Source of the DNA: Aphelocoma coerulescens
Taxonomy: Eukaryota > Chordata > Aves > Passeriformes > Corvidae
Assembly (NCBI RefSeq): GCF_041296385.1
Contig: NC_091014.1
Location: 63,992,578-64,056,577 of the forward strand
Length of the DNA stretch: 64,000 nt
Direction: 5' to 3'
Shown: one piece after another, positions 8,874 to 19,720 of the stretch
Layout: every line of letters begins with the position of its first letter
Numbering within the stretch: the first letter of the stretch is position 1
Made by a program: the position numbers and the translations under genes
Notes under the pieces: generated by a model
What the model saw: only the letters and a program-made list of their open reading frames with translations
Database searches by the model: none
Told to the model about the DNA's origin: nothing

Positions 8874-8986
8874 TATCCCCCTTTGTACTCGTCATTTTAT
8901 CCCAAAGCTCAGAAACTCAGGCGTGCGCGGCCCCATTTGTCTGTTTCAGGGGGCAGACTGTCCGGGTTCTGTAACAAACCTGCCGC

Positions 8987-9118
8987 TTGAAGTTGGTAGA
9001 GAGCTGCACCCCGGATGACATCCAAGTGTTCATTGCCCGGCTCCAGACGGCTGCAGAGGCATTCCGACAGCTCAGCCAAGGGAAGAAGGGGAGGCAGAAC
9101 AAGAAGGAAGGGCCAGCA
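8987..9118 (+). pseudogene. EPS8-family exon fragment A (EPS8L2-like)
   Basis: EPS8 proteins are actin-capping and Rac-signalling adaptors acting at the cell cortex. Codons for [20 protein letters not shown] and then [11 protein letters not shown] match the helical segment between the PTB and SH3 domains of EPS8 and EPS8L2 ([25 protein letters not shown]). The exon end lacks a GT donor where the next exon would join, and the frame runs on to a stop. That points to a broken copy. The paralogue assignment (EPS8L2 over EPS8 or EPS8L1) is tentative. Confidence 0.8.
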
Positions 9119-9446
9119 GGGGCAGGGCAGCAGCTGGAACAAACGGGGAGCGCAGGGGGGCACGGATGAAGGTGGGGGGGACACCTCAGCTCCCGGCCCA
9201 GCAAGGCCGGATCGAGGCCGGGCACAGCCCCGGATCCGGGCACAGCTCGGGAGGTGCCGCTGCTCCGGGGGCACCTCTGGTGGAGCACACGGAGCCTCCG
9301 GCACACAGAGGGAGTTTGCCTTGCCCTGAACCCTGACTCGCAGTAGTTCTGGTGCCAACACCCATTTCTGCTGTGCCTTCTGCACAGCAGGCAGATGGAA
9401 CCTTCCCAGAGGGATGCTCTCACTAACGGGCCCATTCTCCGGGCAG

Positions 9447-9540
9447 AGGGAATGCTGACCCTCCGAGCAAGACCCCCGAGCGAGGCCGAGTTCATCGACT
9501 GCTTCCAGAAAACCCAACGGGCTTTTAACTCCTGGGCAAG
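9447..9540 (+). pseudogene. EPS8-family exon fragment B (EPS8L2-like)
   Basis: After an acceptor ending CCGGGCAG, codons for [20 protein letters not shown] and QKT match the EPS8-family block [23 protein letters not shown] almost exactly. The next residues ([12 protein letters not shown]) depart from the conserved AFNLLAKL-type helix, and no NPSAAELVHFLFGPL block follows. The exon lies about 330 nt downstream of fragment A in the same orientation, so this is intron-containing genomic sequence. No other EPS8 exons (PTB, SH3) were found nearby. Confidence 0.85.
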
Positions 9541-10921
9541 ACATGGAGGAGTTTCCATCCCATGCAGGGACAGGGCTTTTCCCCGTGCATCCCAGCAGCG
9601 AGTGCTTAGAGGGAAATTGGAGCGGAAAACACTGCCAAGGGACAAAGGTGTGAAAGGTGCCCTGCAGAAGCCAGGACAAACCTTGTGTCAGGCTTGTGCA
9701 GGTTTTCTGGGACAAGCTGTTAAACCACAACTGGAAGCATCAAGTCCAGGATGGGACAGAGCAGCCAGAGGGTTGCAACGCCTGGGTCTTTTCAGACCCA
9801 GGCCTGGGAAGTCTCTGCTTGACAGTAACTGAAGTCCCCCATTGTCCCAATATTCCTGGCTCCTCCCTTTCTCCCCTGCCAGACCCTCTGGATGAAGAAG
9901 GGGATGAAAAGCAGGAGCACAAAGATGTTCCCAGTACTGCCAGCTCTGCCCAGTGAAACACAAGAGGCCAGGAGGGTAACGAGGCAGCAGGAATTCTGTC
10001 AGTTGTGACCAAACTTGTCCAGCCAACACATCCTACAAGCTCCTTCCTGGGCAGTTATGAATAAGGAAACCCCAGAGATTGTAAACAACCTTAATGCAGG
10101 ACACCAAGCTCCAGCCTTTTCTTTGAGAAGCAAATATGGATAATCTGTGCCTGCTCAGGATCTGAAGCAGCAGCTGATCTCCCTGGCAGGGCTGGGACTC
10201 CGTGGTGAAGCCGTGTTCCTCCCCACGTGGCTGCTGAGTCCCAGGGAAGTTCCAGTTCACTGGGTCACCCTGCTGCCAGCAGTTGTTTCCCACTTCCCAC
10301 TCCACGTGAATGTTTAATCTGCAGCATTTCAAATGCTTTGCTGGGAGTGGGGAGCCTGTCTCCCATGGCAGCAGTGCCAGGAGCCCAGGACAGGAGAAGG
10401 AGCTGAATGGAAGCACAGCTCAGCTGATTGCTGTTAGCTAATTCTTGCAGTAAATTAATCCCAAGTGTTTGCTCCTCCATTCTGCCACAGTTCACCTCAA
10501 ATACCACTGGAAAAATGTCAAGATCATAAAAAGCCATTTCCCTTCTCTCTCTCTGGCCCATAACCAAAGCAGCCGTGTAGAACAGCATGGAGTATTTATG
10601 GGAAGGCTGATTCACTTGGGAAAAAACCCCAAGCCCTAAAGAAACAAAACCACCCCAAATTTCAACCTGAAAACACATGGGAGCACACAAAACTCTGCTA
10701 AGCCAGAGAGGAGATTACAGACCAGAAAAAGCCAAAAGATGGGCTCTGCTTCGATACACTCTCTGACTGATAATTCCAAAGGAAATTCCCCACGGATCAT
10801 AAGCAAGCACCTCTAATTTTTGCTCTGGAATCATTACTGCCTTGGCTGTCTGTGGAAGTGTTTCAAACATCCAGGGAGGGTTCGGGGGCTTGGTTGGGTT
10901 GCTTATGGCTAATCCTGACAG
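9541..10921. other. Non-coding stretch, nothing recognised
   Basis: No EPS8-family SH3 exon on the plus strand and no RAD51 exon 2 on the minus strand could be found here, though both would be expected positions. No CR1 or LTR is visible. Confidence 0.4.
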
Positions 10922-11072
10922 GCCCAGGACACAACACTTGGAATGCTCCAGAACGCCTCAGCTTTGCTACTTCAGACTTTCACACCCAGGGAACTGAGCG
11001 GTCCCAGATATAAACACCACGTTTGATACAAATCTGATATAAATTTAATTTGGCTGCCAGCATTAGAGCTGG
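10922..11072 (+). repeat. Dispersed 145-bp repeat, copy A
   Basis: Shares ordered blocks GGACACAACACTTGGAAT, CACCCAGGGAAC and GGTCCCAGATATAAACACCA with the same-orientation segment at 17425-17571. Flanks are unrelated. It abuts CpG island 2. The family is unknown to me. Confidence 0.8.
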
Positions 11073-11490
11073 TTCCACACACAGACACACGAGGCTGCCG
11101 CGAGTTGCCACTTCAGGAGCTCCCGGCGACGTGGGCACGACCCACAACTCCCACCTCCTCAGCCCAGAGTCCATCCAGCGCTCGCAGAGAGCTGCTGGAA
11201 GCTGGAATCCTCCCCACTCGCCCCGCGTGGAAAACCCTGCCTCCACCTCCGGCCCCCACCTCTCACCTTCTGGAAAAAAGGAGCTGCATCCTGCTGGGTG
11301 CTCCCGGCTCCGGGTAGAAGCCACCCTTCGGGCAGGAGGATGGCCCGGGCAGCTCCGGTGACTGTAATTCCTCGATGGTTGTGCGTTTTCCTGCATTTCC
11401 CCGGGCCGGGGGGAGCGCGAGGAAGCGGCCGGCGAGGAGCCCGACCCGGCACTGGATGGCACCAGGGGCTTTTATCACGTGCGGCGCGAT

Positions 11491-12064
11491 CGCGACAGAG
11501 GCGTCCCCGCCGCTGCCTGCCGCCACCCGCGCGGCTCCCGCCCGGCCCCGGCGCCGCTGACCCCAGCGCCCGTGTCCCCACACCGGGAAACGCCGCTGGA
11601 AATCGCGTGAGAGCGCTGGGTCCGCGTCGGGGCGGGGGTCGCGTTCAGGCAGCCAAAGAGATGGTGCGGGGTCCTTCGGGCCGCCATTTTCATTCCTACC
11701 CAACATGCATGCGGATGGTGCCGCCATCTTTGGGAGGACAAATAAGCTACGTACCGGACCGCCATCTTTGGTGTGGCATCACGTGACTCCTAATTCGTCG
11801 CCATCTTGGGTGCTGGCGGAAGTCGTTTCCACGTAGGCCGCCATTTTTGGTATGGTACCATTAAGGCCCCCGGACCTCACAAGTGTGTCTGTCTAATCAG
11901 CTGCCCGAAGCGCCCCCGCGACCCCGCCGCCGATGCTGCGCTCTCAGCGCGATTTTTCGCGGCGTTTCCCGATGTGGGGACACGGCTGGGGGTGTCAAAG
12001 GCGCCGGGGCCGGGCGGGAGCCGCGCGAGCGGCAGCAGGCAGCGACGGGGACGCCTTTGTCGCG
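11491..12064. repeat. Large GC-rich inverted repeat, arms about 160 bp
   Basis: Left arm 11491-11652 and right arm 11901-12064 are imperfect reverse complements. Shared blocks are GAGGCGTCCCCG, CGCTGCCTGC, CGCGCGGCTCCCGCCCGGCC, CCGGGAAACGCCGC-type, GAGAGCGC and a closing TTCGGGCAG-type block. Each arm is preceded at its outer side by an ATCACGTG box. The spacer of 248 bp holds five YY1-type sites. Two inverted copies of a promoter-like module would explain it. Confidence 0.8.
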
Positions 12065-12206
12065 GTCCAGCCGCGTCCGCCATTTCGAGTGTGGCTCAAC
12101 CCCGACCCGCCCTCTGGAGCGTCCTGTCACGTGATTTTTGCCGCTTCCACCATCTTGAGAGTGGCGAACTGCGACGTCCTTTCCGGGCCGCCATCTTGAG
12201 AGTGGC
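11681..12206 (+). promoter_or_regulatory. Cluster of eight YY1-type sites with CACGTG boxes
   Basis: CCGCCAT(C/T)TT-like motifs begin near 11681, 11721, 11759, 11798, 11838, 12078, 12148 and 12188, all in the same orientation. The last three extend to a shared word, CCGCCATCTTGAGAGTGGC or close variants. CACGTG occurs at about 11475, 11780 and 12128. YY1 commonly sits near transcription starts with the motif oriented along the transcript's reverse, and CACGTG suits USF/MYC/MITF-type factors. Binding is inferred from motif only. Confidence 0.75.
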
Positions 12207-12794
12207 AGATGGGCGGCTCCATTCCGCTCCCCTCACGGGCGCCGCCGGCCCCGCCCCCACCGCCGCCGTTCTCCTCAGGCACCGCCGCACGGCGGCCGCT
12301 CCCTCCATCGCCACGGCAGCGCTCAGGCACGGCCGGGCCCCTTTGCGCTCCTGACTCTCCTTCACCCCTCCGGTCTGTCTGCAGACACCGCCCCGCTCGG
12401 CCCCGCTTCTTGCCCTTCGCACGCTTCCCCAGGCACGGAGGCCGCCGGTGTCTCGTGTCCCCCAGCGGGGACAGCGGGCAGGGCCGGGGCGCGGTGCCGG
12501 CTTCTGTCACCCGGTGGCAGCACCGCCGTAGAGCTGAGCCAAGGTTTGGGTCCGAGAAAAAAGCGGGCACAGAGCTGGTTTTATTTCCTTCACCCCGATC
12601 GTATTTTCTTACGTTTTCAGGCGCTTTGTTGTTTCATTCGTATGTAAAAACGTTATGTCGTTATTTTCAAACCCTACAGATCTATATTCAGAGTTTCTTA
12701 TATTCCTGTATATAATATAGTAGCTAGAGAGGGTTTATTTCGAAATGAATTCATATATAAATTAGTATTACTTGTCAGTATATATAAAATAAAG

Positions 12795-13140
12795 ACGGAT
12801 AAAGACAGAGTGGTAATCACACAGGAAGGACAGAGGGACACAAAGAGGGAAACAAGGACAGAGAGAGGAAATGACCACGGCAGGTGGGTGGGGGGGAAGA
12901 TGGGCAAGGCACAGCAGAGGGACGGAGAAAGAGAGGGACGGGCAGCAGGACAGAGGGTTATAAAGAGAAGAGTGCAGTGAGGGAGAAGGACTGAGCAGCA
13001 GATCCAGACAGGTACAGGCAAAAGGACAGCGAGAGGGACAAAGAAATACAGTCACGGTGCAGGGCAAGGGAACAAGGAGAGCAGGAAAATGCGGGCAGGG
13101 AGGGAGACAGACAAAAAGGAGAGACAACAGGGAGAGAGAT
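12795..13140 (+). repeat. Degenerate purine-rich minisatellite
   Basis: Strongly strand-biased purine sequence built from loosely repeated words such as GGACAGAGGGACA, AGAGAGGGAC and AAGGACAG. Units drift in length, so no clean period can be set by eye. The minus-strand frames here encode low-complexity Leu/Ser/Pro/Cys and are artefacts. Confidence 0.7.
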
Positions 13141-16100
13141 TGAGCAATATTTATTAAATAAATATTGAGTATTTACTTACTAAAAGAAAAACAAGAACAA
13201 GAGAGTGAAGTAGTGAAAGGGAATGGGATGGGGAACACAGAGGACAAGAAAGGAACACAAAAGACACACCACAGAGACGGAAGAAAAGCGGTGGAAAATT
13301 GGATATAAGGCTGAAAGAAAACCAGGAACAAACCTCAGGATTTATTAGAGAGTATGGCTGATGAACATGTAAATAAACCACCAGCTCAAACAGAACCATT
13401 TACTGCCATGGTTCAGCCTGGGACTCAACATCTGCCTCTGATATCCCCTGATAAAACATGAGGTGAAAGCTGATGGATGATGTGCACCAGGTTTGGTCCT
13501 GCTCAGCCCTAATCCCAGCCTGTGCCACCTGTGAGCACCCTGATCTCCCAACCTTCTCTCAGGGAAATTTCACCTTTATCCTTTCTCTTCCTCTCACTGT
13601 GCTCTGAATGAACATGATGAGAGGCTTCTCTGTTGCAGGTTCTTTGGAAATCCTATGGTGACTTTGAGACTGAGCAAGAGAGGCATGAGAAAAGCAGGAA
13701 CATTTCCTGATGGTTCCTGCAGCACACACAGCACATCAAGGTGTGCGTGGGCACCCAGGACACAGAGCTGGCCCTGAACCTGGCCCACAGGCAGGGAAAG
13801 CCTGGGCTACCTTGGGTCAAATCAACCCAAACTCAGTCCTGTGCCTGTGCTCTGAAGGGGCAGAGAAGATTCCCCACTATGGATAACTATGGAGGTTCAT
13901 CCCCACTATGGAGGTTCATCTCCATGCAAGAATTAATGCATCACCTTCTCCTGGTGGTGTTTCTTGGCATTTTCATTGGTCACAAACAAATGCATTTCAG
14001 GAGTTTTTAACTATTACTGACCAAATATTTTTGTTTTGAAAAACAACCAAGAAAACACCACGGACAGGCAACAATTCCATTTGAACGGTCTCTGAATTTC
14101 CAGTTACTTGAAAGGAAAAGTAATAGGGTAAGTGCAAGAGTGTATAGCCATTGCCAATAGAATCAGTAAGTTTTCCAACATTGCTTTTGGCATTTCATGG
14201 AAAAAAACCCTTCAGCCCAAGATTCTTACATTCTTTCCCTAACAAACACAATTTCACCAGCGAATAACTCGATCTGGGTCACCTTCCCTTAACTTCCACC
14301 TGTGTCCACAATCCTGGCAGGAGCTTGGAGAGCAGCAGTGTCACTTTGTGACTTTGCTGTGTTCAATTGTTTAAATCAGGCCAGTCCCTCTGCCAGTTCA
14401 CACACGGCAGCTTTGGCCTCCCCTTCCCCAGCAGTGAATCCTCCCCTGGTTTGTGAAGCTGCACCTCCAGCAGAGACAGAAGGATCCACCCAGTGCCGTG
14501 CTGGGAAGGTCAAGACCACAGGGAAGGATGACAGTGTCAGCCCTTGAGATTAAAAATAAGAAAAACAATGTGAGGAAGTGACAAAAAGTCCAGTCTGACT
14601 GAGGCTCCTGCAGGTGGCATTTTATGGTTCTGCAGTGTGTACTTCCTCTGAGTTCAAAAATAATCCCCTCATAGGAGCATTAACTTCTCCATTAAGCCTC
14701 TTTCGTTATTAAGATTTAGGGATTTACTACATCCAGCTTTATTTCCTGTAACCTTCCCAGTTACCTCTCTGTTTCAAAAAAAAGGGGGTAATAAATAGAG
14801 ACCAACGGAACTATAACCTTTTCCTTGCTCTTCAGGATTCTCTAACATCAAACACCTTGCACTGCAGAAGAAAGAATAGCTTGTTTTTACACATCTAAAT
14901 TCCTTCAGTTTTAGTATCATGTTTCCTGGCATTATGAGAAGTGAGAAGTGTTTTGCACAGCACAATGAATAAAATTTTCAGAAGACACAATTGCATGAGA
15001 ACAGACAGCAAACCTGCCTCAAGGTTTGGGCACAGATTTCCCTTTTGGACTCTGAGCTTTCTTTCGAGTCACGCCTGAAATTCTGAGTTTGCTAGTACTC
15101 TGCCCCAGTCCTTCCCTCTCCTTCAGTGCCACTGGCATATGAAAAGAGAGGAATTTTCTTTAGCACTGGATATCAGCCTTAACACAAGAAGTGGTTCAGC
15201 AGGCAAGAAACCTGCCTGCTGCTTCCACGACTGCTCAGGCCAAGAATGCCAACACAGTGAGAGCTGCCATGTCCTTCCTTTGCTCAGAGCTTGTAGTGGG
15301 ACAAGCAGCACAAACCCCAGCAGATCAGAATCACCCATACACAAAACTTTCCAGTGTGAACCACCCAAAACACAGAAGGGTCCCCCAAAACCCACAGCAC
15401 ACAACATCCCAAATTAGAACTCGGTATTGTTCTGTGCAACACTCACCCTTTACAAAATGAGATACAGACACGTGCCAGGGGTCTCGGGTACACGGCAAAC
15501 CGACATCATGGGCCCATCTCCGTGCGTACAACGCACCTCTGCAGGCACCTGCCTCGTGTCACACCGCTCCCAGCGGGCTGGGGAGAACCCCCCGTCCCTC
15601 TCAGCCCTCCCTGCTCTGGCTGGGGTGCAGAGTGTCCCCCACGCCCTTGGCTGGCTGGGACAAACCCATGGAACACGTGCAGTCAACACCAACTGATGGA
15701 TCTCTGCGCACGCAGGACTCGCTTTCCTGTCTCGCCACCAAGGGATGCAGAGCCATGAAATGCTGCAGCACCTTCTGCAGGCCAAGGCACACTTGGATGC
15801 TGGCATCAAACTGTACAAAACAGGGTTCTCTTTCATGTGACTGACATCTTTAATCCTCTGCTAACACAAATAGTCCATGAGAGAGGTGCTGTCAAACCCC
15901 TCTGCAAACCTACACTACTGCGTACGTGGAAGTTCCTCACTAACCTCCTTCACCACTTCCTGCCAGGAGCCTAAACCAACAGACTGATGGATTTCAATCC
16001 TAAATTAGGTTCTCTACATTCTTTCTCTGCCCCTTCTCTACATCCTTTTCCTTCAATTTTCTCTTCCCTTCTTCAATTCTCTCCTAGTTCTGTCTAAAAC

Positions 16101-17424
16101 AATGCATATAAACAATAATACAGATAACAATACATCAAGTTTAGATAAAAGCACTGATGTTACGACTTTCTTACAGATAACAGAAGTTTCCTAAGAACTC
16201 TGCTGGAACAGGGAAAGAAGAGAAACCACACAGACTTTTAATGCAATACTCTAAAACCAGCAAGAGATTCAGTCTTGTATATTAAATGTTAAAAATCACA
16301 TGCATAATTATAGAATGCTTTATAGTTAAAAAAACATTTCAAAACCCAACCCTGACAGTTTACCTGCAACTGCTACAAAATATCTATTTTATATCTATCT
16401 CTAGATGGATATATATAAACATGATGATTTTCTGTAATATTCTTACAGGCATTTTAAGTCTGCTTGGCTTCACAGGTGCTGTTCTGCCAAAGGCATTCCA
16501 ATCTATTTTGATCCTAAATAAAGGTTTGGAAAGCTGAGTTTCATGAGAACTGGTTCATATTTTGATTATTCTTAACTTGGGAGTTTCCCTTGGCACCAAA
16601 ATCAGGGAGTCAACCTACCATGTCCTTGAAGGGCCATAAGATCCCAGATACCCAATCCCCAATTCCCTCAGGATTTGTTCATTGAAGCTTTTCAGGGTTA
16701 ATTTAGCAAACGTAAGGTTTTGGTGATTTCATGATCAAAACAGCAACCAATCTGTGAAAAATAAACTTAACTTATGCTGGCTAAAAGTGGTCCCTGCTGA
16801 TGGCTCATTAAAACACCTCATGAAAAGGAGGTGGGATTGATTAAATACTCACAAACCCATCCTGCTAAGACCAGAGTTCTCTGCCCACCAGGCACACAGC
16901 AGCCAGCAGGGACATTTCTCCCACTCTCCAGCAGAGACCTCCTCCCTCCACATCCAGGGAGCTGCAGCCACTCAGGGAGCACCAACTTAGACCTGGGCTG
17001 GGAACAAGAGAGGAACAAGGAATATTTTTAAGTCATTTCAACCTCAGTGGTGTCCAGACCTGGGAGAAAACACTTCCCACACCACTCTTGGAATTTTCTG
17101 CCCTGTCCCTTCCAGCTTTGGAAGGTTTCTGTGGGAGCCTGACTTATTTGTGCAGTTCAGAAGCTGCACATGCCTAAAGCATTCCCTTGGGAACATGAAG
17201 CTTCCCTCGTACATTTCACTTCTTTATCCCAAATATTCTCCCCAATTATCCACAATCTAGAAAGAAAAAAAGTGAAAAGAAGGAAGAGCAATTAATTCCA
17301 ACATAAGGAATGTTGATTATCCCACACACTTCCAGGTGACAAAACATTTCTACCACTCTAACAAATCCACTTTATATTGTCTCAATTAAATATTAATTAT
17401 TTAAGTGTTGTATTAAAAATCCTA
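13141..17424. other. Non-coding stretch, no gene recognised
   Basis: Mixed composition without recognisable exon, CR1 or LTR. It opens with a 21-nt AT palindrome (13147-13167, arms AATATTTATT). A short repeat of CCCCACTATGGA words occurs at 13874-13920. A CpG-containing patch at 15490-15740 has small frames on both strands without domain content. Confidence 0.4.
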
Positions 17425-17571
17425 AGGACACAACACTTGGAATTCTCAAAAACGGCTTGGCTTTGCTACTTGAAGGACTTTCCCACCCAGGGAACCGAAT
17501 GGTCCCAGATATAAACACCACATTTTATACAAATCTGATAGAAATTTGATATAGTTTGGCTACTAAACTTT
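17425..17571 (+). repeat. Dispersed 145-bp repeat, copy B
   Basis: Same orientation and block order as copy A at 10922-11072, with roughly 80 percent identity by eye and a few small indels. It is flanked by unrelated AT-rich sequence, so only this segment is shared. Confidence 0.8.
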
Positions 17572-18219
17572 TCCAAAAGCTGTGGAGTCAAGGCTGGAAA
17601 TCCTCACTGAAGCTTTCCCATGTCACATCTGGATTTACCTTTGGGAAAACCCTGCTCTGAGGACTTGGCTTTAAAGAGGTTGCACTTGATATTATAGACA
17701 CAGAACTCCTTTGGGATTTGGCATTTCCTGCACCTCCAAACACATTAAAAGAATGAAGTGCAGAGTCCTGAGGCTCAATTATTCCCATTCTCCTCACATC
17801 CCTTTTCTTAGCTCCACGTGGATTTGGGCCTCCTCTGAAGGTCTGGAAAGGAATTTAGGAATCCCCTTCTGTTGTTTTGGTTTCCAGCTTTTTGTCTGAG
17901 GTGGCCCAAAAGGCAAAAAAATTAAAAAAAAAAAACAGAAAAGCACAAAATCCCAGCCCCTCCCAAGATGCAGCTCCTCACTCCAAACCTTGGGAGAACC
18001 CATGGTGGTTCTAACACTGCTTCAATCCCACCTTGAGCTGAGCTTACAGGGTGCTCTGCCTAATCCACAACCAAGCCTGGATAGCCCAAAGCCTGCAGGA
18101 AAAGAGGAGGCAAAGTGAAGGAGAGAAGGGAAAAAATGGAGTTTTGGGTTTTTCCTCTGTGCACAACAGGATTGAAGGGCGGGATGGAGAGGTTTTATGG
18201 AAAAAAAGTACCAAAGGCT
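17572..18219. other. Unassigned sequence downstream of the pol remnant
   Basis: On the minus strand this follows the pol fragment and would be the env or LTR side. I recognise no env motif (no CXXC or fusion-peptide-like block) and no LTR. Confidence 0.35.
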
Positions 18220-19720
18220 GCTTAATTCCCAGCAATTAGTGCTGCTGAGGTTGAATCCAAGAGGACAAATCCACTAGGGTCAAACAGGAGTGGTTGACAG
18301 GATGGGTTATGACACAGACCTGCAAAGCTGGAGTCTTCTTTCTTGTCTGGGGCTGTCCCAGAAATTCTCCACATCCGGATGTACTCCCAGTCTCCCTGCT
18401 GGGGAGGATGGACGTGGATATCCCAGGTTACTGGTGAGGCTAAAACAATAAAGTTATGCAATGATCAAGGAGTTTTTCCCAAGGAAAGGACATATTCTCT
18501 GAAACTGAGATAAGCTATCCCATGGCTTTCTCCAGGAAGAGTCACAGCTGGATATGGTCTCCCATAAAGGATTCCATATGGGCTCACCTTTTTCTTGGAG
18601 CTTGGCTGAATTCAGCAGCAATGCCAGGGAATGTGGCTATTTGAGGGGTTTGGCAGATTTGGTTCAATTGTCTTTTTAGGCTTTCTTTCTTTCTCTCAGT
18701 CTTCCCACTGGATTGTGGGAAGGAATATGTCAATCTAATTAGATTCCTGTTCTTTTGGACAATTTTTGCACAATTCCTGTACAAAATAAGGCCCCCAATC
18801 AGGATGTTTTTCCCTGCCATTCCCCAGCAGTTTCATCTGCCAGCCCATTCCCTATGTTAGTTGGGGTCTTCCCAGATTTCTGAGCTTCACAAGGCAGGAG
18901 ATGGACAGGTGGGAACTGAACACTCCTGAGGAATTGTGTGGTAACATCTCCATGTTTGACAGCTGATCCTTGTGCTGAAAGGATCCCTCTTGCTTCCCTT
19001 CAGGCAATTCCAAGGCTCGCTGCTCCCATCTGGGAAGAGTCCCCAGTCTGGATCTTCTCGTGGAAGAGTATCCCTGCAGCCTTCCCTGCTGGGATCCTGC
19101 TCAGGAATCCATGGGGTACAAGTTTAGCAATTAACTCTTTTATCCCCTGCCCAGTTCTAATTCCAAAGAATTTGGTGTCTGCCTTACCCGGCTGGAGTCT
19201 GCTTCCAACTCTGTTCTTGCTGCTTCTGCTGCTTTCCATTTCCCAGGAATTCCACCAACAGAGTGACACCTCCTCCAGGATTCCCTCTGTTTGGGTGCGG
19301 GAGGAATACCAAAACCTGGGCCTCCAGAGCTTTACTATCAGGAATGTCATCCCTGAATTTGTTCATTTCCAAATATTATCTCTTCTCAACAAAGCCCTGG
19401 GCATCCAAGGAATGTAGAAATGGATGTGCTAACCACTGGTTGCACCTGTGGAATGCCAGAGCTTGGAAAAATGGGTAGTTTGGGCTTTTCCTGGTGGTAC
19501 CCATGAGGTGTGTTTTACCTAAGAGCCTCTTCCCACGTCTTTCCCTGTACCCACCAAAAATCCACCTGTTTATTCCCCAGCTGCTTCCTCCCTCTTTTCC
19601 TTTACCCAACAGAATTTTAACAGGTGAATATTCCTATCTGTAATAGCACCTTTCGTTCCAAACCTAATGACAAATGAATCATTTCCTTTGACCTTCATTA
19701 TTAGGATTTCACCAAGAGCT
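18220..19720 (-). mobile_element. Decayed gammaretrovirus-like (ERV1) pol fragment
   Basis: In 5' to 3' order on the minus strand I see a weak protease-like block (about 19660-19710), the RNase H entry motif DPDWGLFPDGSS (about 19033-19070), the RNase H end GNGLADETA (about 18810-18859), a CKNC zinc-type pair (about 18750), the integrase block SPYGILYGRPY (about 18553-18590) and the integrase C-terminal HPPQQGDW (about 18380-18430). Spacings are much shorter than in a full pol, so most of the reverse transcriptase and integrase core is deleted. Several frameshifts and stops lie between blocks. It encodes nothing functional. No matching LTR pair was identified. Confidence 0.75.

Larger units (their letters stand above)
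11100..12570. promoter_or_regulatory. CpG island 2, candidate promoter
   Basis: About 1.5 kb of GC-rich, CpG-dense sequence with eight YY1-type GCCGCCATCTT motifs and three CACGTG boxes. It lies upstream of RAD51-like exon 3 on the minus strand, where the RAD51 promoter and non-coding exon 1 would be expected, and vertebrate RAD51 starts in a CpG island. It is equally well placed to drive plus-strand transcription to the right. No coding exon was recognised in it. Confidence 0.65.

Noticed and set aside
8909..9730. 273-aa minus-strand frame antisense to the EPS8-like exons
   Set aside because: No retroviral env or other domain is seen. It is a shadow of the plus-strand coding-derived sequence.
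12698..13399. Minus-strand frames rich in Leu, Ser, Pro and Cys
   Set aside because: They are the complement of the purine-rich minisatellite and not proteins.
15700..15840. Plus-strand peptide around MLQHLLQAKAHLDAGIKLY
   Set aside because: Looks protein-like but matches no family I know, has no clear splice sites and is short.
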